DNA of 64,000 nt, taken from assembly GCA_944380515.1 (NCBI GenBank), contig CALWHT010000037.1, positions 22,690 through 86,689 on the forward strand, in the 5' to 3' direction. Positions 9,417 to 18,290 of this stretch are shown one piece after another. Positions within the stretch are counted from its first letter, which is position 1. Each line of letters begins with the position of its first letter. Under the pieces are notes generated by a model. It had not been told where the DNA came from, did no database searches, and saw nothing but the letters and a program-made list of their open reading frames with translations. The position numbers were made by a program, and so were the translations under genes. Source of the DNA: an uncultured Roseburia sp. Lineage in GTDB: Bacteria; Bacillota; Clostridia; Lachnospirales; Lachnospiraceae.

Positions 9417-10258
9417 CCTTCCTTACCTCCTGCCGAAGCGATTTTCGTAAGTGTTTCCGTCACAAGCGCCCGGAACCTTGGCGCGGTTTTATCCGCCGTC
9501 TCCTGTACCTCCTCGTGGGAAAGCGGCGCCGCAGAGATGCCGCAGGCGAGGTTGGAGATGCAGGAAATACCGACAACCCGCATTCCCATATGCCTTGCCG
9601 CCACCGCCTCGCACGCCGTGCTCATGCCGACCGCGTCCGCGCCAAGCGTGCGGCACATCGCCACCTCTGCCGGCGTCTCGAACTGCGGGCCGGGAAGCTG
9701 TAAATATGTTCCCTCCTTTAAGTCGATATCAAGTTCCGCCGCGGCTTTCTTTACGATTCTCCGCAGCTTTTCATCATAAATTTTGCTCATATCGGGAAAG
9801 CGCACGCCCAGCTCACCGATATTTTGCCCACGCAGCGGAGACGGCACAAAGCTGGAAATCTGATCCTTGATCAGCATCAAATCTCCCGCCTGCATGCCGG
9901 CCTGAATTCCTCCTGCCGCATTGGTCAAAAACAAAATCTCCGCTCCCATCAGCTTCATCAGCCGAATCGGGAGCACAACATCTGACATCTCATATCCCTC
10001 ATAATAATGCACTCTTCCCTGCATGCATACGACGGGAAGCTCCCCGACATACCCGAAAATGAATCTTCCCTTATGGCCGGGTACGGTGGAGACAGGAAAG
10101 CCTTCCATCTCGTGGTAATCAAGCGTATGCTCCACCTGAATCTGATCCGCATAGTCCCCCAGGCCCGAACCTAAAACCAGGGCTGCCTTTGGAACAAATT
10201 GAATCTTATCACGGTAGCTCTCCAAACATCTTTCCAATTTTTCATAGACCGGATTCAT
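9413..10258 (-). CDS. punA: Purine nucleoside phosphorylase (class II, trimeric type)
   Basis: A 281-residue phosphorylase that cleaves guanosine and inosine with phosphate. Family blocks seen are ALVLGSGLGDYAD, FPVSTVPGHKGRFIFG, GRVHYYEGY, FLTNAAGG, QLPGPQFETPAE and AVGMSTACEAVAA (substrate pocket). Length is typical. It is the first gene of an operon with the deaminase and the MBL-fold hydrolase. A TATAAT on the minus strand at 10334-10329, in the 121-base upstream gap, may be the -10 box, but the -35 is weak. Confidence 0.95.
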   Translation of the reverse strand: MNPVYEKLERCLESYRDKIQFVPKAALVLGSGLGDYADQIQVEHTLDYHEMEGFPVSTVPGHKGRFIFGYVGELPVVCMQGRVHYYEGYEMSDVVLPIRLMKLMGAEILFLTNAAGGIQAGMQAGDLMLIKDQISSFVPSPLRGQNIGELGVRFPDMSKIYDEKLRRIVKKAAAELDIDLKEGTYLQLPGPQFETPAEVAMCRTLGADAVGMSTACEAVAARHMGMRVVGISCISNLACGISAAPLSHEEVQETADKTAPRFRALVTETLTKIASAGGKEG

Positions 10259-10379
10259 CGTTTTTCTCCATTCTTTCTAACTTTTTCGTCTCTGCTCCTG
10301 CCCGAAGAGACAGAATGCCCATGCGTCCATTATAGCAGAAGGGCGCCAAAAATCCAGCCTTTTCCTCGCCGAAACGCAC

Positions 10380-11027
10380 TTACTCAACTCTTAAAAATCT
10401 TTCCATCCGGTGTCCTACCCAGGTAATGACAGGTCCCAGCGTAAATCCCATCAGGATCGTGACAATGCCGACATTTCCTCCCAGACAAAATCCGATGATA
10501 ATAACTGCAAAGTCAAAGCACATACGGATGACGCGGAACGGCACGCGTTCCAGCCGTTTTGCTGCCATAAACGGAATTGCGTCATAAGGTGCCGTCCCGA
10601 GATCAACATCCATATAAACACCGGCGGACAGAACAAATAGCGCAAGCGCCGGAAACAATACAGCCAGCCGAACCGCCATGGAATCAAACAGCCCCGCCGG
10701 CAGCAATCCCTCCCACAGCCAGGAAAAGAAGTCCAGTGAGTACCCCACAAGAAACATATTTGCAATCGTTCCAAAACCGATGTTCTCCCTTCCGAAGAAA
10801 ATCACAAGCACAAACAGCAGGATGTTAAACATTGCCTGCCAGTTTCCAACACTCATCCCCAGCTTTTTTGAAATTGCCAGATTCATGGTAGTGCAGGGGT
10901 CTGTTCCCATATCCACCAGCACCAGCCAGGAAAGGGCAAAGCCCATCACGATAACTGACAAAATTACCGCAATGAGCCTTGCCCGAAATTTTTTTTTCAT
11001 ATACATTCCCTGAATAAATTTTTTCAT
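10380..11027 (-). CDS. YczE/YyaS/YitT-like integral membrane protein
   Basis: A 215-residue protein with about five membrane helices. The repeated motif (DMGTDPCTTMNLAISKKLG early, VDLGTAPYDAIPFMAAKR later) shows the internal duplication of the YczE/YitT group. Members are often annotated as membrane proteins of unknown function. The ATG at 11027 follows GGAAAAAG. It lies just downstream of spoIVA on the same strand (49-base gap), which does not by itself show a sporulation role. Confidence 0.75.
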   Translation of the reverse strand: MKKFIQGMYMKKKFRARLIAVILSVIVMGFALSWLVLVDMGTDPCTTMNLAISKKLGMSVGNWQAMFNILLFVLVIFFGRENIGFGTIANMFLVGYSLDFFSWLWEGLLPAGLFDSMAVRLAVLFPALALFVLSAGVYMDVDLGTAPYDAIPFMAAKRLERVPFRVIRMCFDFAVIIIGFCLGGNVGIVTILMGFTLGPVITWVGHRMERFLRVE

Positions 11028-11076
11028 ATGTACTTTTTCCTTTCTTTTCCCGGCATATGGTACATGATCAGACCTC

Positions 11077-12573
11077 TTATATAATAATACACACCATACC
11101 GCCGTTGTTGTCGTTGACGATCTTCTGCATCGTATCCTGCAGCTTCATCTGGCACTCATCATCCATCATTGCAATTTTACTTCGGATTCCGTCCTCCATG
11201 AGCTCCCCGATGGATTTTCCGAAAATATTGGTCTCCCATGCTCCTTCCTCGCTCTGCTGTCCCTGCTTAATGTAGGCGATCAAATCGTTCGCCTGCTCCT
11301 CGCTGCCGACAATCGGGGCAATCTCCGTCTCGATATTCGCACGGATCATATGTATGGACGGGGAAACCGCCTTGAGCTTTACGCCGAACTTATTGCCGTG
11401 CCGGATGAGCACCGGTTCACCCATCGAAATATCCGAAAGTCCCGGATTGACCACGCCGTAGCCCTTCATCTGCACCGCGGAAAAGGCGTCCGCAACCTTT
11501 TCGTAGGATTCCTTTAACGCAGCCATTTCCTTTATCATGGAAATCAGTTCGTATTCTCCCTGAATCGGCACGCCGGTCAACTCGCTCATATTTTCATAGT
11601 AATATTTCTCCGCAATATCCATGCGGACCTTCACGCAGCCCGTCGCAAGGTCTGTCTCCTCGATTTTTATTTTGGAAATATACTGCTCCGGCTCGAAGGA
11701 TAAGCTTCGGACATCCCCGGTTTTTTGCATACTGTCAAGAATCCCCGACGCGGTCTTTATGATTTCCGCCTTCATCGGATGGTCCGCCCCAAGCATCTCC
11801 GCCCATTTCGGAATAAAAAACTCAACCCTTGCGACCGGAAATTCATACAGAATACTCTCGAGAATCCGGTAAACGTCATCCTTGCGAAGCTGCTCACAGT
11901 TCACCGGAAGCACCGCCGTCCGGTATTTCTCCCGAAGCTCCTGCGTAAGCTTCGCTGTCTCATCACTGTAGGGCTTTTTGGAATTAAGCAGGATAATATA
12001 AGGCTTTCCGATTGCGTCAAGCTCCGCAACGGTCTTTTCCTCCGCATCTATGTAGCTGCCGCGCGAAAGCTCCCCGATGGAACCGTCGGTCGTCACGACA
12101 ATCCCGATGGTGGCATGGTCCCTGATGACCTTCTGCGTGCCGATGGACGCCGCCTCCACGAACGGAATCTCGTAGTCAAACCACGGTGTTTTTACCATTC
12201 GTTTTTCGTTCCCCTCCATATGGCCGGAAGCTCCGTCCACCATAAACCCCACACAGTCAATCAGCCGCACCTTCACTCTCGCCTCGGGCAGCGCTCCCGG
12301 CAATACGATTTCCGCCGCCTCCTGCGGGATAAACTTCGGTTCCGTCGTCATGATGGTTTTTCCCGCCGCCGACTGGGGCAGTTCATCCATCATCCGCTCT
12401 TTTGCGTGTCCGTCCTCCACAAACGGCAGAACCATCAAATCCATAAACCGTTTGATAAACGTGGATTTCCCAGTCCGTACCGGTCCCACGACTCCTATGT
12501 AGATTTCCCCATTGGTACGGGTATTAATATCCCGATAAAGGTTAAATTCTCTGTTTTCGCTGAAATTATCCAT
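11077..12573 (-). CDS. spoIVA: Stage IV sporulation protein A (spore coat ATPase)
   Basis: A 498-residue protein; the Bacillus form is 492. It polymerises with ATP hydrolysis on the forespore surface to make the coat basement layer. The Walker A loop is GPVRTGKST near residue 30, with RLIDCVGFMVDGASGHMEG as the Walker B region; the C-terminus GGMVCIII carries the hydrophobic end typical of the family. The start at 12573 (MDNFSENREF) has TGGAGGAG nine bases upstream; the ATG at 12600 does not. This gene is strong evidence that the organism forms endospores. In Bacillus it is expressed from a mother-cell (sigma-E) promoter; I could not identify one here with confidence. Confidence 0.97.
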   Translation of the reverse strand: MDNFSENREFNLYRDINTRTNGEIYIGVVGPVRTGKSTFIKRFMDLMVLPFVEDGHAKERMMDELPQSAAGKTIMTTEPKFIPQEAAEIVLPGALPEARVKVRLIDCVGFMVDGASGHMEGNEKRMVKTPWFDYEIPFVEAASIGTQKVIRDHATIGIVVTTDGSIGELSRGSYIDAEEKTVAELDAIGKPYIILLNSKKPYSDETAKLTQELREKYRTAVLPVNCEQLRKDDVYRILESILYEFPVARVEFFIPKWAEMLGADHPMKAEIIKTASGILDSMQKTGDVRSLSFEPEQYISKIKIEETDLATGCVKVRMDIAEKYYYENMSELTGVPIQGEYELISMIKEMAALKESYEKVADAFSAVQMKGYGVVNPGLSDISMGEPVLIRHGNKFGVKLKAVSPSIHMIRANIETEIAPIVGSEEQANDLIAYIKQGQQSEEGAWETNIFGKSIGELMEDGIRSKIAMMDDECQMKLQDTMQKIVNDNNGGMVCIII

Positions 12574-12638
12574 AAAAGTTCTCCTCCATTGTTGTAACAT
12601 TGTATGAGAAGAACGTCCTTTTTATGCCCGATACCGCT

Positions 12639-13577
12639 CTATTTTAGAACCTTAAGCTTTCCGGGGAGACAGGTAAACTGCATTTCTGTCACGTCGCCGC
12701 AGTACTCCCCGTCCGCGTGGAGCACCATCGGACGCTCCAGACGGATTTTACAGTCCGTGCAGTCCGTAACCTCAAAGCCCCGAAGCCTCGTATGCTTTGC
12801 GGCCACCAGCAGCGGAAGGCAAAAAAATGTGCGCCATTTGGGTATCCCAAAGGCCTGACAGACAGAAAGCTTCCCGTCCGCGGGGTTTGCCCCCGGCGCC
12901 ATCCGCACTCCCCCTCCCTCCGCAGCAAAATTCATCGCCGCGGAAAAAATCACACGGCTGCGTGGGATTTTGCTTTTCCCGTCAAACCAGACCGCCGCAT
13001 CCGTCGTCTCCATGGAAAACAGAGACTGTACCGTCAGGCACAGATACGTCAGTTTTCCCAGGCGAAGCTTATTTAAAAAATCCTTGAGTCTGGATTTGAG
13101 CGCTTTTTTGCATACCAGGGCGTCAAGTCCCACCCCCGCGCTGATGACAAATATACGCGGCCGTTTTCCGCCCTTCCAGCGCACCTGCCCCAAATCCATG
13201 CTTTCGGTTTCCTCTCTGCTCTTTTTTGCTGCCTTAAGTATCCGCAAAAGGTTCTCCTGCGGGCTTTGGGAAAGCCCAAGTCCCCGTGCGAGGTCGTTTC
13301 CTGAACCGTTCGGAATCGTACCAAACCGTACCCGCTCAAAATCCGTAATCCCGTTTAACACCTCGTTTGCGGTCCCGTCTCCCCCGACTGCCACAAGGCA
13401 GATATCATCATCCTTTCTCCCGCAGAACTCCCGCGCAATGGTCCGTGCGTGTCCCTCGTATTTTGTAACCTTTGCCTCGTAGACGACTCCCGTTTTTGCA
13501 AGGTACTCCCTAAGCTCGCTCCACACCTGCTTCCCACGGCCGCTCCTGGACTTTTCGTTTATGATAAAATACAGCAT
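12639..13577 (-). CDS. Diacylglycerol kinase family lipid kinase (YegS/BmrU-like)
   Basis: A 312-residue soluble lipid kinase. The nucleotide-binding motif VGGDGTANEVLNGI and the following TIPNGSGNDLARGLG are diagnostic. The C-terminal lobe ends HADGEYCGDVTEMQFTCLPGKLKV, as usual. It probably phosphorylates diacylglycerol or a related lipid at the inner membrane face. The ATG at 13577 follows GGGAGG. It lies between malQ and spoIVA on the same strand but is separated from malQ by a terminator. Confidence 0.9.
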   Translation of the reverse strand: MLYFIINEKSRSGRGKQVWSELREYLAKTGVVYEAKVTKYEGHARTIAREFCGRKDDDICLVAVGGDGTANEVLNGITDFERVRFGTIPNGSGNDLARGLGLSQSPQENLLRILKAAKKSREETESMDLGQVRWKGGKRPRIFVISAGVGLDALVCKKALKSRLKDFLNKLRLGKLTYLCLTVQSLFSMETTDAAVWFDGKSKIPRSRVIFSAAMNFAAEGGGVRMAPGANPADGKLSVCQAFGIPKWRTFFCLPLLVAAKHTRLRGFEVTDCTDCKIRLERPMVLHADGEYCGDVTEMQFTCLPGKLKVLK

Positions 13578-13631
13578 CGCTTTTCCTCCCCGCTTCTCTT
13601 TTCTCTATATTAATACATTTTCTGCAAAAAG

Positions 13632-13668
13632 AAAATCCCGGCCGCGTTTTTTCCGCTGCCGGGATTTT
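13632..13668 (-). terminator. malQ terminator
   Basis: An 11-bp stem (13632-13642 with 13658-13668, core aaaatcccggc) just after the malQ stop, followed on the minus strand by CTTTTT. Confidence 0.85.
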
Positions 13669-13675
13669 TCCGTTA

Positions 13676-15232
13676 TTAAGCTTTCAAATTTTTCTTTTTG
13701 TCCGATTTTAAGGTTTTGCTCTCCTCTTTGGGGTCGGTTTCCTCCACCGGATCCTTTCGGACGCGTCCGTACATCTGCATATACCGGTAAAGCTTCTTCG
13801 CCAGCTTTCCGTCTATCTGCTCCGGCGTTGCCCTCCATTCCCAGTTGCCGCCCAGCGTGGAAGGCGTATTCATGCGCCCCTCGGAGCCGATTCCTATTAA
13901 ATCCTGCATCGGCACGACCGCAAGCTCTCCGACCGATGCCCACGCGGCGCGCATCATGCCCCAGTTGTAGCCCTCCTCCTCGGTAAGGTTTAAGTATTCC
14001 TTTGCGAATTTTACGCTTTTTTTCGGCGCGGTCTTCATCCAGCCGAGAATCGTGTCATTATCATGCGTTCCCGTATAAACGACGCAGTGCTTATCATAAT
14101 TGTGGGGAAGATAATCACTTCCTTCCCTGGAATCGAACGCAAACTGAATCACCTTCATGCCCGGGAACCCGGAATCCGCTACCAGCTTTAACACTGACGG
14201 CGTGAGAAATCCGAGATCTTCCACAATAATGTTAAGCTTGCCGAGCTTTTTCTCCAGTGTGCGGAACAAATCCATGCCCGGCCCTTTGCGCCACTCCCCG
14301 TTCTTTGCCGTGTCATCTCCCGCCGGAATCGCGTAATAGGAATCAAAGCCCCGGAAATGGTCAATGCGGACGATATCATACAGCTTCGACATCGCTTTGA
14401 TGCGTTTCGTCCACCAGTCGTAACCGTCCTTTTTCATCACATCCCAGCGGAACAGCGGATTGCCCCAGAGCTGGCCGTCCTCGGAAAAAGCATCCGGCGG
14501 ACATCCCGCAACGTCAATCGGGTCCAGATTTTTATCCAGATAAAACTGCTCCGGATTCGCCCATACATCGGCGGAGTCTCCCGCCACATAAATCGGCACG
14601 TCCCCGATAATCTCAATTCCCATGCCGTTGACATATGCTTTTAAATCCCACCACTGCTTATAAAACAGATACTGGAGCATCTTATAAAAATCAATGTCAT
14701 CCGCATAGGTCTTTTTTGCCTCCGCAAGCGCTTCCGGCTTACGGGTCTTTAAATCTTTGTCCCATTCAGACCATGCCACGCCGCCGTTGGCATCCTTTAA
14801 CGCCATAAAAAGCGAATATTCGTCCAGCCATTCGGCTTCTTTGCTGCAAAACTCCTCAAAATCCTCCGGTTTGTTTTTCTGAAAGCGTGCGTATGCTTTT
14901 TTCAGCAGCGGATAGCGCGACGTGTACATCACACCGTAATCCACATAATGCGGATTGGTTCCCCATGGGAAGGATTCACACTCCTTTTTCGTCAACAGCT
15001 TCTCCCTGCACAGGTATTCCAAATCGATAAAATACGGATTCCCCGCAAAACTGGAGAACGACTGATAGGGAGAATCGCCGTAGCTGGTCGGGCAGATTGG
15101 AAGAATCTGCCAGTATTTCTGACCCGATTTTTTCAGAAAGTCCGCAAACTTTCTCGCCTCTTTTCCCATCGTGCCGATTCCGTAGGGAGACGGCAGCGAA
15201 GATATGTGCATCAACACACCGCTGGTTCTCAT
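13676..15232 (-). CDS. malQ: 4-alpha-glucanotransferase (amylomaltase, GH77)
   Basis: A 518-residue GH77 enzyme that transfers alpha-1,4-glucan chains and releases glucose from maltodextrins in the cytoplasm. It begins MRTSGVLMHISSLPSPYGIG, the family signature; the active-site regions VRIDHFRGFDSYYAIPAG, IVEDLGFL and YTGTHDNDTILGW contain the nucleophile Asp, the acid/base Glu and the third Asp. The start at 15232 is chosen because AGGAGGAAC lies just upstream; the ATG at 15253 would place this site inside the gene. It closes the sugar ABC operon, which points to maltodextrin as the transported sugar. Confidence 0.96.
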   Translation of the reverse strand: MRTSGVLMHISSLPSPYGIGTMGKEARKFADFLKKSGQKYWQILPICPTSYGDSPYQSFSSFAGNPYFIDLEYLCREKLLTKKECESFPWGTNPHYVDYGVMYTSRYPLLKKAYARFQKNKPEDFEEFCSKEAEWLDEYSLFMALKDANGGVAWSEWDKDLKTRKPEALAEAKKTYADDIDFYKMLQYLFYKQWWDLKAYVNGMGIEIIGDVPIYVAGDSADVWANPEQFYLDKNLDPIDVAGCPPDAFSEDGQLWGNPLFRWDVMKKDGYDWWTKRIKAMSKLYDIVRIDHFRGFDSYYAIPAGDDTAKNGEWRKGPGMDLFRTLEKKLGKLNIIVEDLGFLTPSVLKLVADSGFPGMKVIQFAFDSREGSDYLPHNYDKHCVVYTGTHDNDTILGWMKTAPKKSVKFAKEYLNLTEEEGYNWGMMRAAWASVGELAVVPMQDLIGIGSEGRMNTPSTLGGNWEWRATPEQIDGKLAKKLYRYMQMYGRVRKDPVEETDPKEESKTLKSDKKKNLKA

Positions 15233-15319
15233 AACAATTGTTCCTCCTAACATGAACCACTGACGTGATTCCTATTTTATTTTTTATAACCATTCCAGAT
15301 ATATCTGCAATCTGCGCGG

Positions 15320-16327
15320 TTATATTTTTTGAATGCTCTCCCCACTTACAAACTCAAACGGAACAATTTCATGAACCCTGTCTTTTTTCAGCTCAATCTG
15401 ACCGAATAAAATCTCCACGCTGCGTGTCGCAAGGGTCTGGTACTGCTGTTTGATCGTGGCAAGCTTCGGATTATAATACTCCGCCAAATCGGTACCGTCA
15501 AAACCAATGACCGAAATATCCTCAGGAATGCGGTAATCCATATCCCGCAGTGCCCGGATCGCACCGATGGCCATCACATCCGACATGGCAAACACCGCCG
15601 TCAGATCCGGATATTTGCGGAGCAGACGCTCCATTCCACGGTACGCGCTTCCGTAAGAAAATCTGGCTTTCTCATAACAAAGCTCCGGAAAAAACGGACG
15701 TCCATGCTCCCCAAAGCTTTCAAGACAGCCCTCAAAACGCAAATGACTTGTGTAGGATTTTTCAATATCGCCGCCCAAAATGCCGATTTTCTGATGTCCT
15801 GCCTCAAAAAGCGCATCCACGGCGCACTTTGCCGCCGCCACATCGTCAGTCGCCACACTGGAAAGATTGGAAAAATCCATCTTGTCCGCAAGGTTTGTCA
15901 CAAGCACGCACGGAAGATCCACCTTCGCAAACCCTTTTTTAAAGTACTCCGGGTTTCCTCCGAGAAACAAAAGCCCAAGCGGCTTTCGTTCCCGGCACAG
16001 AAGAAGCGCCTGCTCGACCTCGTCGTCATCTTCGTCGAGATAGGAAACAACCACCGTATAATCGGTCTTTTCAATCATACGCTGAATCTCCTCGACGATG
16101 CTGGCAAAGAGCATGTTGGAAATACCCTTTACCAGTACGCCGATGGATTTGGAATTGCTCTGCTTTAAATGCTTTGCATTGTTGTTCGGCACAAAATGAT
16201 ATTCCGCGACAACCTCCTCGATTCTCTTTTTTGCATCCGGGCTGACATCGTTTCTGTGATTGAGTACACGGGAAACGGTACTGACAGAATACCCTGATTC
16301 TCTGGCTATGTCTTTTATCGTAACCAT
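15320..16327 (-). CDS. LacI-family transcriptional regulator
   Basis: A 335-residue repressor with the N-terminal helix-turn-helix VTIKDIARESGYSVSTVSRVLN, hinge region SNSKSIGVLVKG and a periplasmic-binding-protein-like sugar domain (ending VIGFDGTDLAEYYNPKLATI). The ATG at 16327 has AGGA nine bases before it; an ATG three codons earlier would also work. It lies between the permease genes and malQ, so it very likely controls this operon through the GAAACGTTTC-like sites at 19832-19878. Confidence 0.92.
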   Translation of the reverse strand: MVTIKDIARESGYSVSTVSRVLNHRNDVSPDAKKRIEEVVAEYHFVPNNNAKHLKQSNSKSIGVLVKGISNMLFASIVEEIQRMIEKTDYTVVVSYLDEDDDEVEQALLLCRERKPLGLLFLGGNPEYFKKGFAKVDLPCVLVTNLADKMDFSNLSSVATDDVAAAKCAVDALFEAGHQKIGILGGDIEKSYTSHLRFEGCLESFGEHGRPFFPELCYEKARFSYGSAYRGMERLLRKYPDLTAVFAMSDVMAIGAIRALRDMDYRIPEDISVIGFDGTDLAEYYNPKLATIKQQYQTLATRSVEILFGQIELKKDRVHEIVPFEFVSGESIQKI

Positions 16328-16419
16328 ATTTTTCATTCCTGTCTACTATTTTTTCGTATTTTTTCGTAAAAACTCGATTTTTGTGAAATTTTTACAAAAA
16401 AGTACCCAGTAATATAATA

Positions 16420-17292
16420 TCAGCCTTTGACCGCTCCTGCAACTACTCCTTCAATAATATATTTCTGACATGCAGCGTAAAAAATGATAATCGGAATGAT
16501 TGCCAGCACCAGCATCGCCATCATGGTTCCCCAGTCTACCGCACCGTAGCCGCCTTTTAAATATTGAATAACAATCGGAATCGTCTTATATTTTTTCAAA
16601 TCCAGCACCAGATACGGCAGCAGGTAATCGTTCCAAATCCACATTGCCTGAAGAATCGCCACCGTGATAACCGTCGGCTTCATAATCGGGAACACTACTC
16701 TGAAAAAAGTCTGAATCGGCGTACAGCCGTCAATCATGGCCGCCTCCTCAATCTCCAGCGGAATGCTCTTTACGAAGCCGCAGAACATAAACACCGCAAG
16801 TCCCGCTCCAAAGCCGAGATACACCAGAATAATGCCGATGGGGTTGCTCAGCTTCATCATGTTTGCGATTTTCGACAGCGGGAACATCACCATCTGGAAC
16901 GGCACAATCATGGAAAACAGGCAGAGCATGTAAATGCCCGTATTCATTTTATTATGTACCCTGGTGACAAACCATGCGCACATGGAGGTGCACAAAATAA
17001 TCAATGCCACGGAGCCGACCGTGATAATCACGGAATTGCCCAGCGCCGCAAAAAAGTTGGTCTTTTCAATTCCGTTGACAAAGTTGGTCAGTCCGAAGAA
17101 GGAACGTTCATCCGGCAGCGCAAACGGCGTTCTTGTGATAAAGGCCTTTTTCTTCACAGCGTTGATGACTACCAGGAAAATCGGATACATGTAAAAAATT
17201 GCAAGTATACTGAAAAACAGAGTTAATATCCAGCCGTGCTTCGCCCTTCTGACCGCGCTTACCTGGCTGTCCGCATTCTTTTTCTTTGCCAT
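16420..17292 (-). CDS. Sugar ABC transporter permease (MalG-type)
   Basis: A 290-residue CUT1-family permease with six predicted helices. The cytoplasmic EAA loop that contacts the ATPase reads EIEEAAMIDGCTPIQTFFR. Its ATG overlaps the stop of the MalF-type gene (TAATG), so the two are coupled. No ATPase gene is in this cluster; CUT1 systems of Firmicutes commonly share a distant MsmK-type ATPase. Confidence 0.93.
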   Translation of the reverse strand: MAKKKNADSQVSAVRRAKHGWILTLFFSILAIFYMYPIFLVVINAVKKKAFITRTPFALPDERSFFGLTNFVNGIEKTNFFAALGNSVIITVGSVALIILCTSMCAWFVTRVHNKMNTGIYMLCLFSMIVPFQMVMFPLSKIANMMKLSNPIGIILVYLGFGAGLAVFMFCGFVKSIPLEIEEAAMIDGCTPIQTFFRVVFPIMKPTVITVAILQAMWIWNDYLLPYLVLDLKKYKTIPIVIQYLKGGYGAVDWGTMMAMLVLAIIPIIIFYAACQKYIIEGVVAGAVKG

Positions 17293-18134
17293 TACTGCTG
17301 CACCTCCTTACTTCTCGTGATCCTGTTCTGCGCGATGGCAATGACCGCTACTATCAGGAAGAAAATAACTGCCTTCGCCTGGCCGACACCCTCCCAGCCG
17401 TTTCTTCCATAGAATGTCTCAAAGATATTAAGTGCCAGCATCTGCGAATTATTGGACGGTTCACCCGCCGTCAGAGCCAGGTTCTGGTCAAACAGCTTAA
17501 AGGAGTTAGTCAGCGTCAGGAACGTACAGATTGTAATGGAAGGCATCACCATCGGAATCGTCACCTTCCTTAAAAGCTGCCAGTTCGTTGCGCCGTCGAT
17601 TTTCGCCGCTTCAATCAGCTCTCCCGGAATGTTCTGGATTCCGGCAATATAAATAATCATCATATAGCCGATCTGCTGCCAGTTCATCAGGATAATCAGT
17701 CCCCAAAAACCATAGGATGAGGAATAGGTCAGCGTCCTGCCGAAATTTCCGAGAATTCCGTTTAAAAGAATCTGCCAGATATAACCAAGTACAATGCCGC
17801 CAATCAGGTTCGGCATAAAAAATACGGTGCGGAAGAAATTTGTCCCTTTAATTCCCTTTGTTAAAAGCATCGCTATCGTAAACGCAAATACATTAATGGT
17901 CAGGACGGACACTATCGTAAAGAGTGCCGTGTACCACAGGGCATGCACAAACGTCGGGTCCGTAAATACACGCATATAATTTTTCAGTCCCACAAACGAT
18001 GCATCCGTAACCGTCGTAAATTCACAAAATGATAAGTAGATACCCATAATAAAAGGAACTATAAAACCGATGGTAAATGCCACTAATGTCGGGAGCGCAA
18101 AAATAGGAAAATATTTTTTTATTGATTTCTCCAT
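17292..18134 (-). CDS. Sugar ABC transporter permease (MalF-type)
   Basis: A 280-residue CUT1 permease with about six helices and an EAA loop (ELIEAAKIDGATNWQLLRK). Start ATG at 18134 with GAGAGG upstream. It is separated from the binding-protein gene by a 156-base spacer with a strong stem-loop, a common arrangement that lets the binding protein be made in excess. Confidence 0.93.
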   Translation of the reverse strand: MEKSIKKYFPIFALPTLVAFTIGFIVPFIMGIYLSFCEFTTVTDASFVGLKNYMRVFTDPTFVHALWYTALFTIVSVLTINVFAFTIAMLLTKGIKGTNFFRTVFFMPNLIGGIVLGYIWQILLNGILGNFGRTLTYSSSYGFWGLIILMNWQQIGYMMIIYIAGIQNIPGELIEAAKIDGATNWQLLRKVTIPMVMPSITICTFLTLTNSFKLFDQNLALTAGEPSNNSQMLALNIFETFYGRNGWEGVGQAKAVIFFLIVAVIAIAQNRITRSKEVQQ

Positions 18135-18214
18135 AATCGTTCAACCTCTCATAAAAAACCATTTTTACGGCCACGTGGCCGCGCCGGATTTTGCCAAGCC
18201 TTCCGCTTTCAGAT

Positions 18215-18254
18215 ACAGTTTGTGCGGTATCGGCATGGATACCGCACAAGCTGT
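18215..18254 (-). other. Intra-operon stem-loop after the binding-protein gene
   Basis: Inverted repeat with arms 18215-18231 and 18238-18254 (core gtgcggtatc), about 17 bp with one wobble and a 6-nt loop. It has no T-run, so it looks like an mRNA-stabilising or processing hairpin rather than a terminator. The rest of the 18135-18290 gap shows nothing else. Confidence 0.7.
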
Positions 18255-18290
18255 TTCAAATACAATTCCGTTTTTGGAGGAACTTATCGT

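Noticed and set aside
10259-10379. Terminator after the YczE-like gene
   Set aside because: Only a weak GGCG/CGCC pairing without a convincing T-run; not enough to call.
11725-12597. 290-codon open frame on the plus strand inside spoIVA
   Set aside because: Antisense to spoIVA, His/Arg-rich and without any recognisable domain; a shadow frame.
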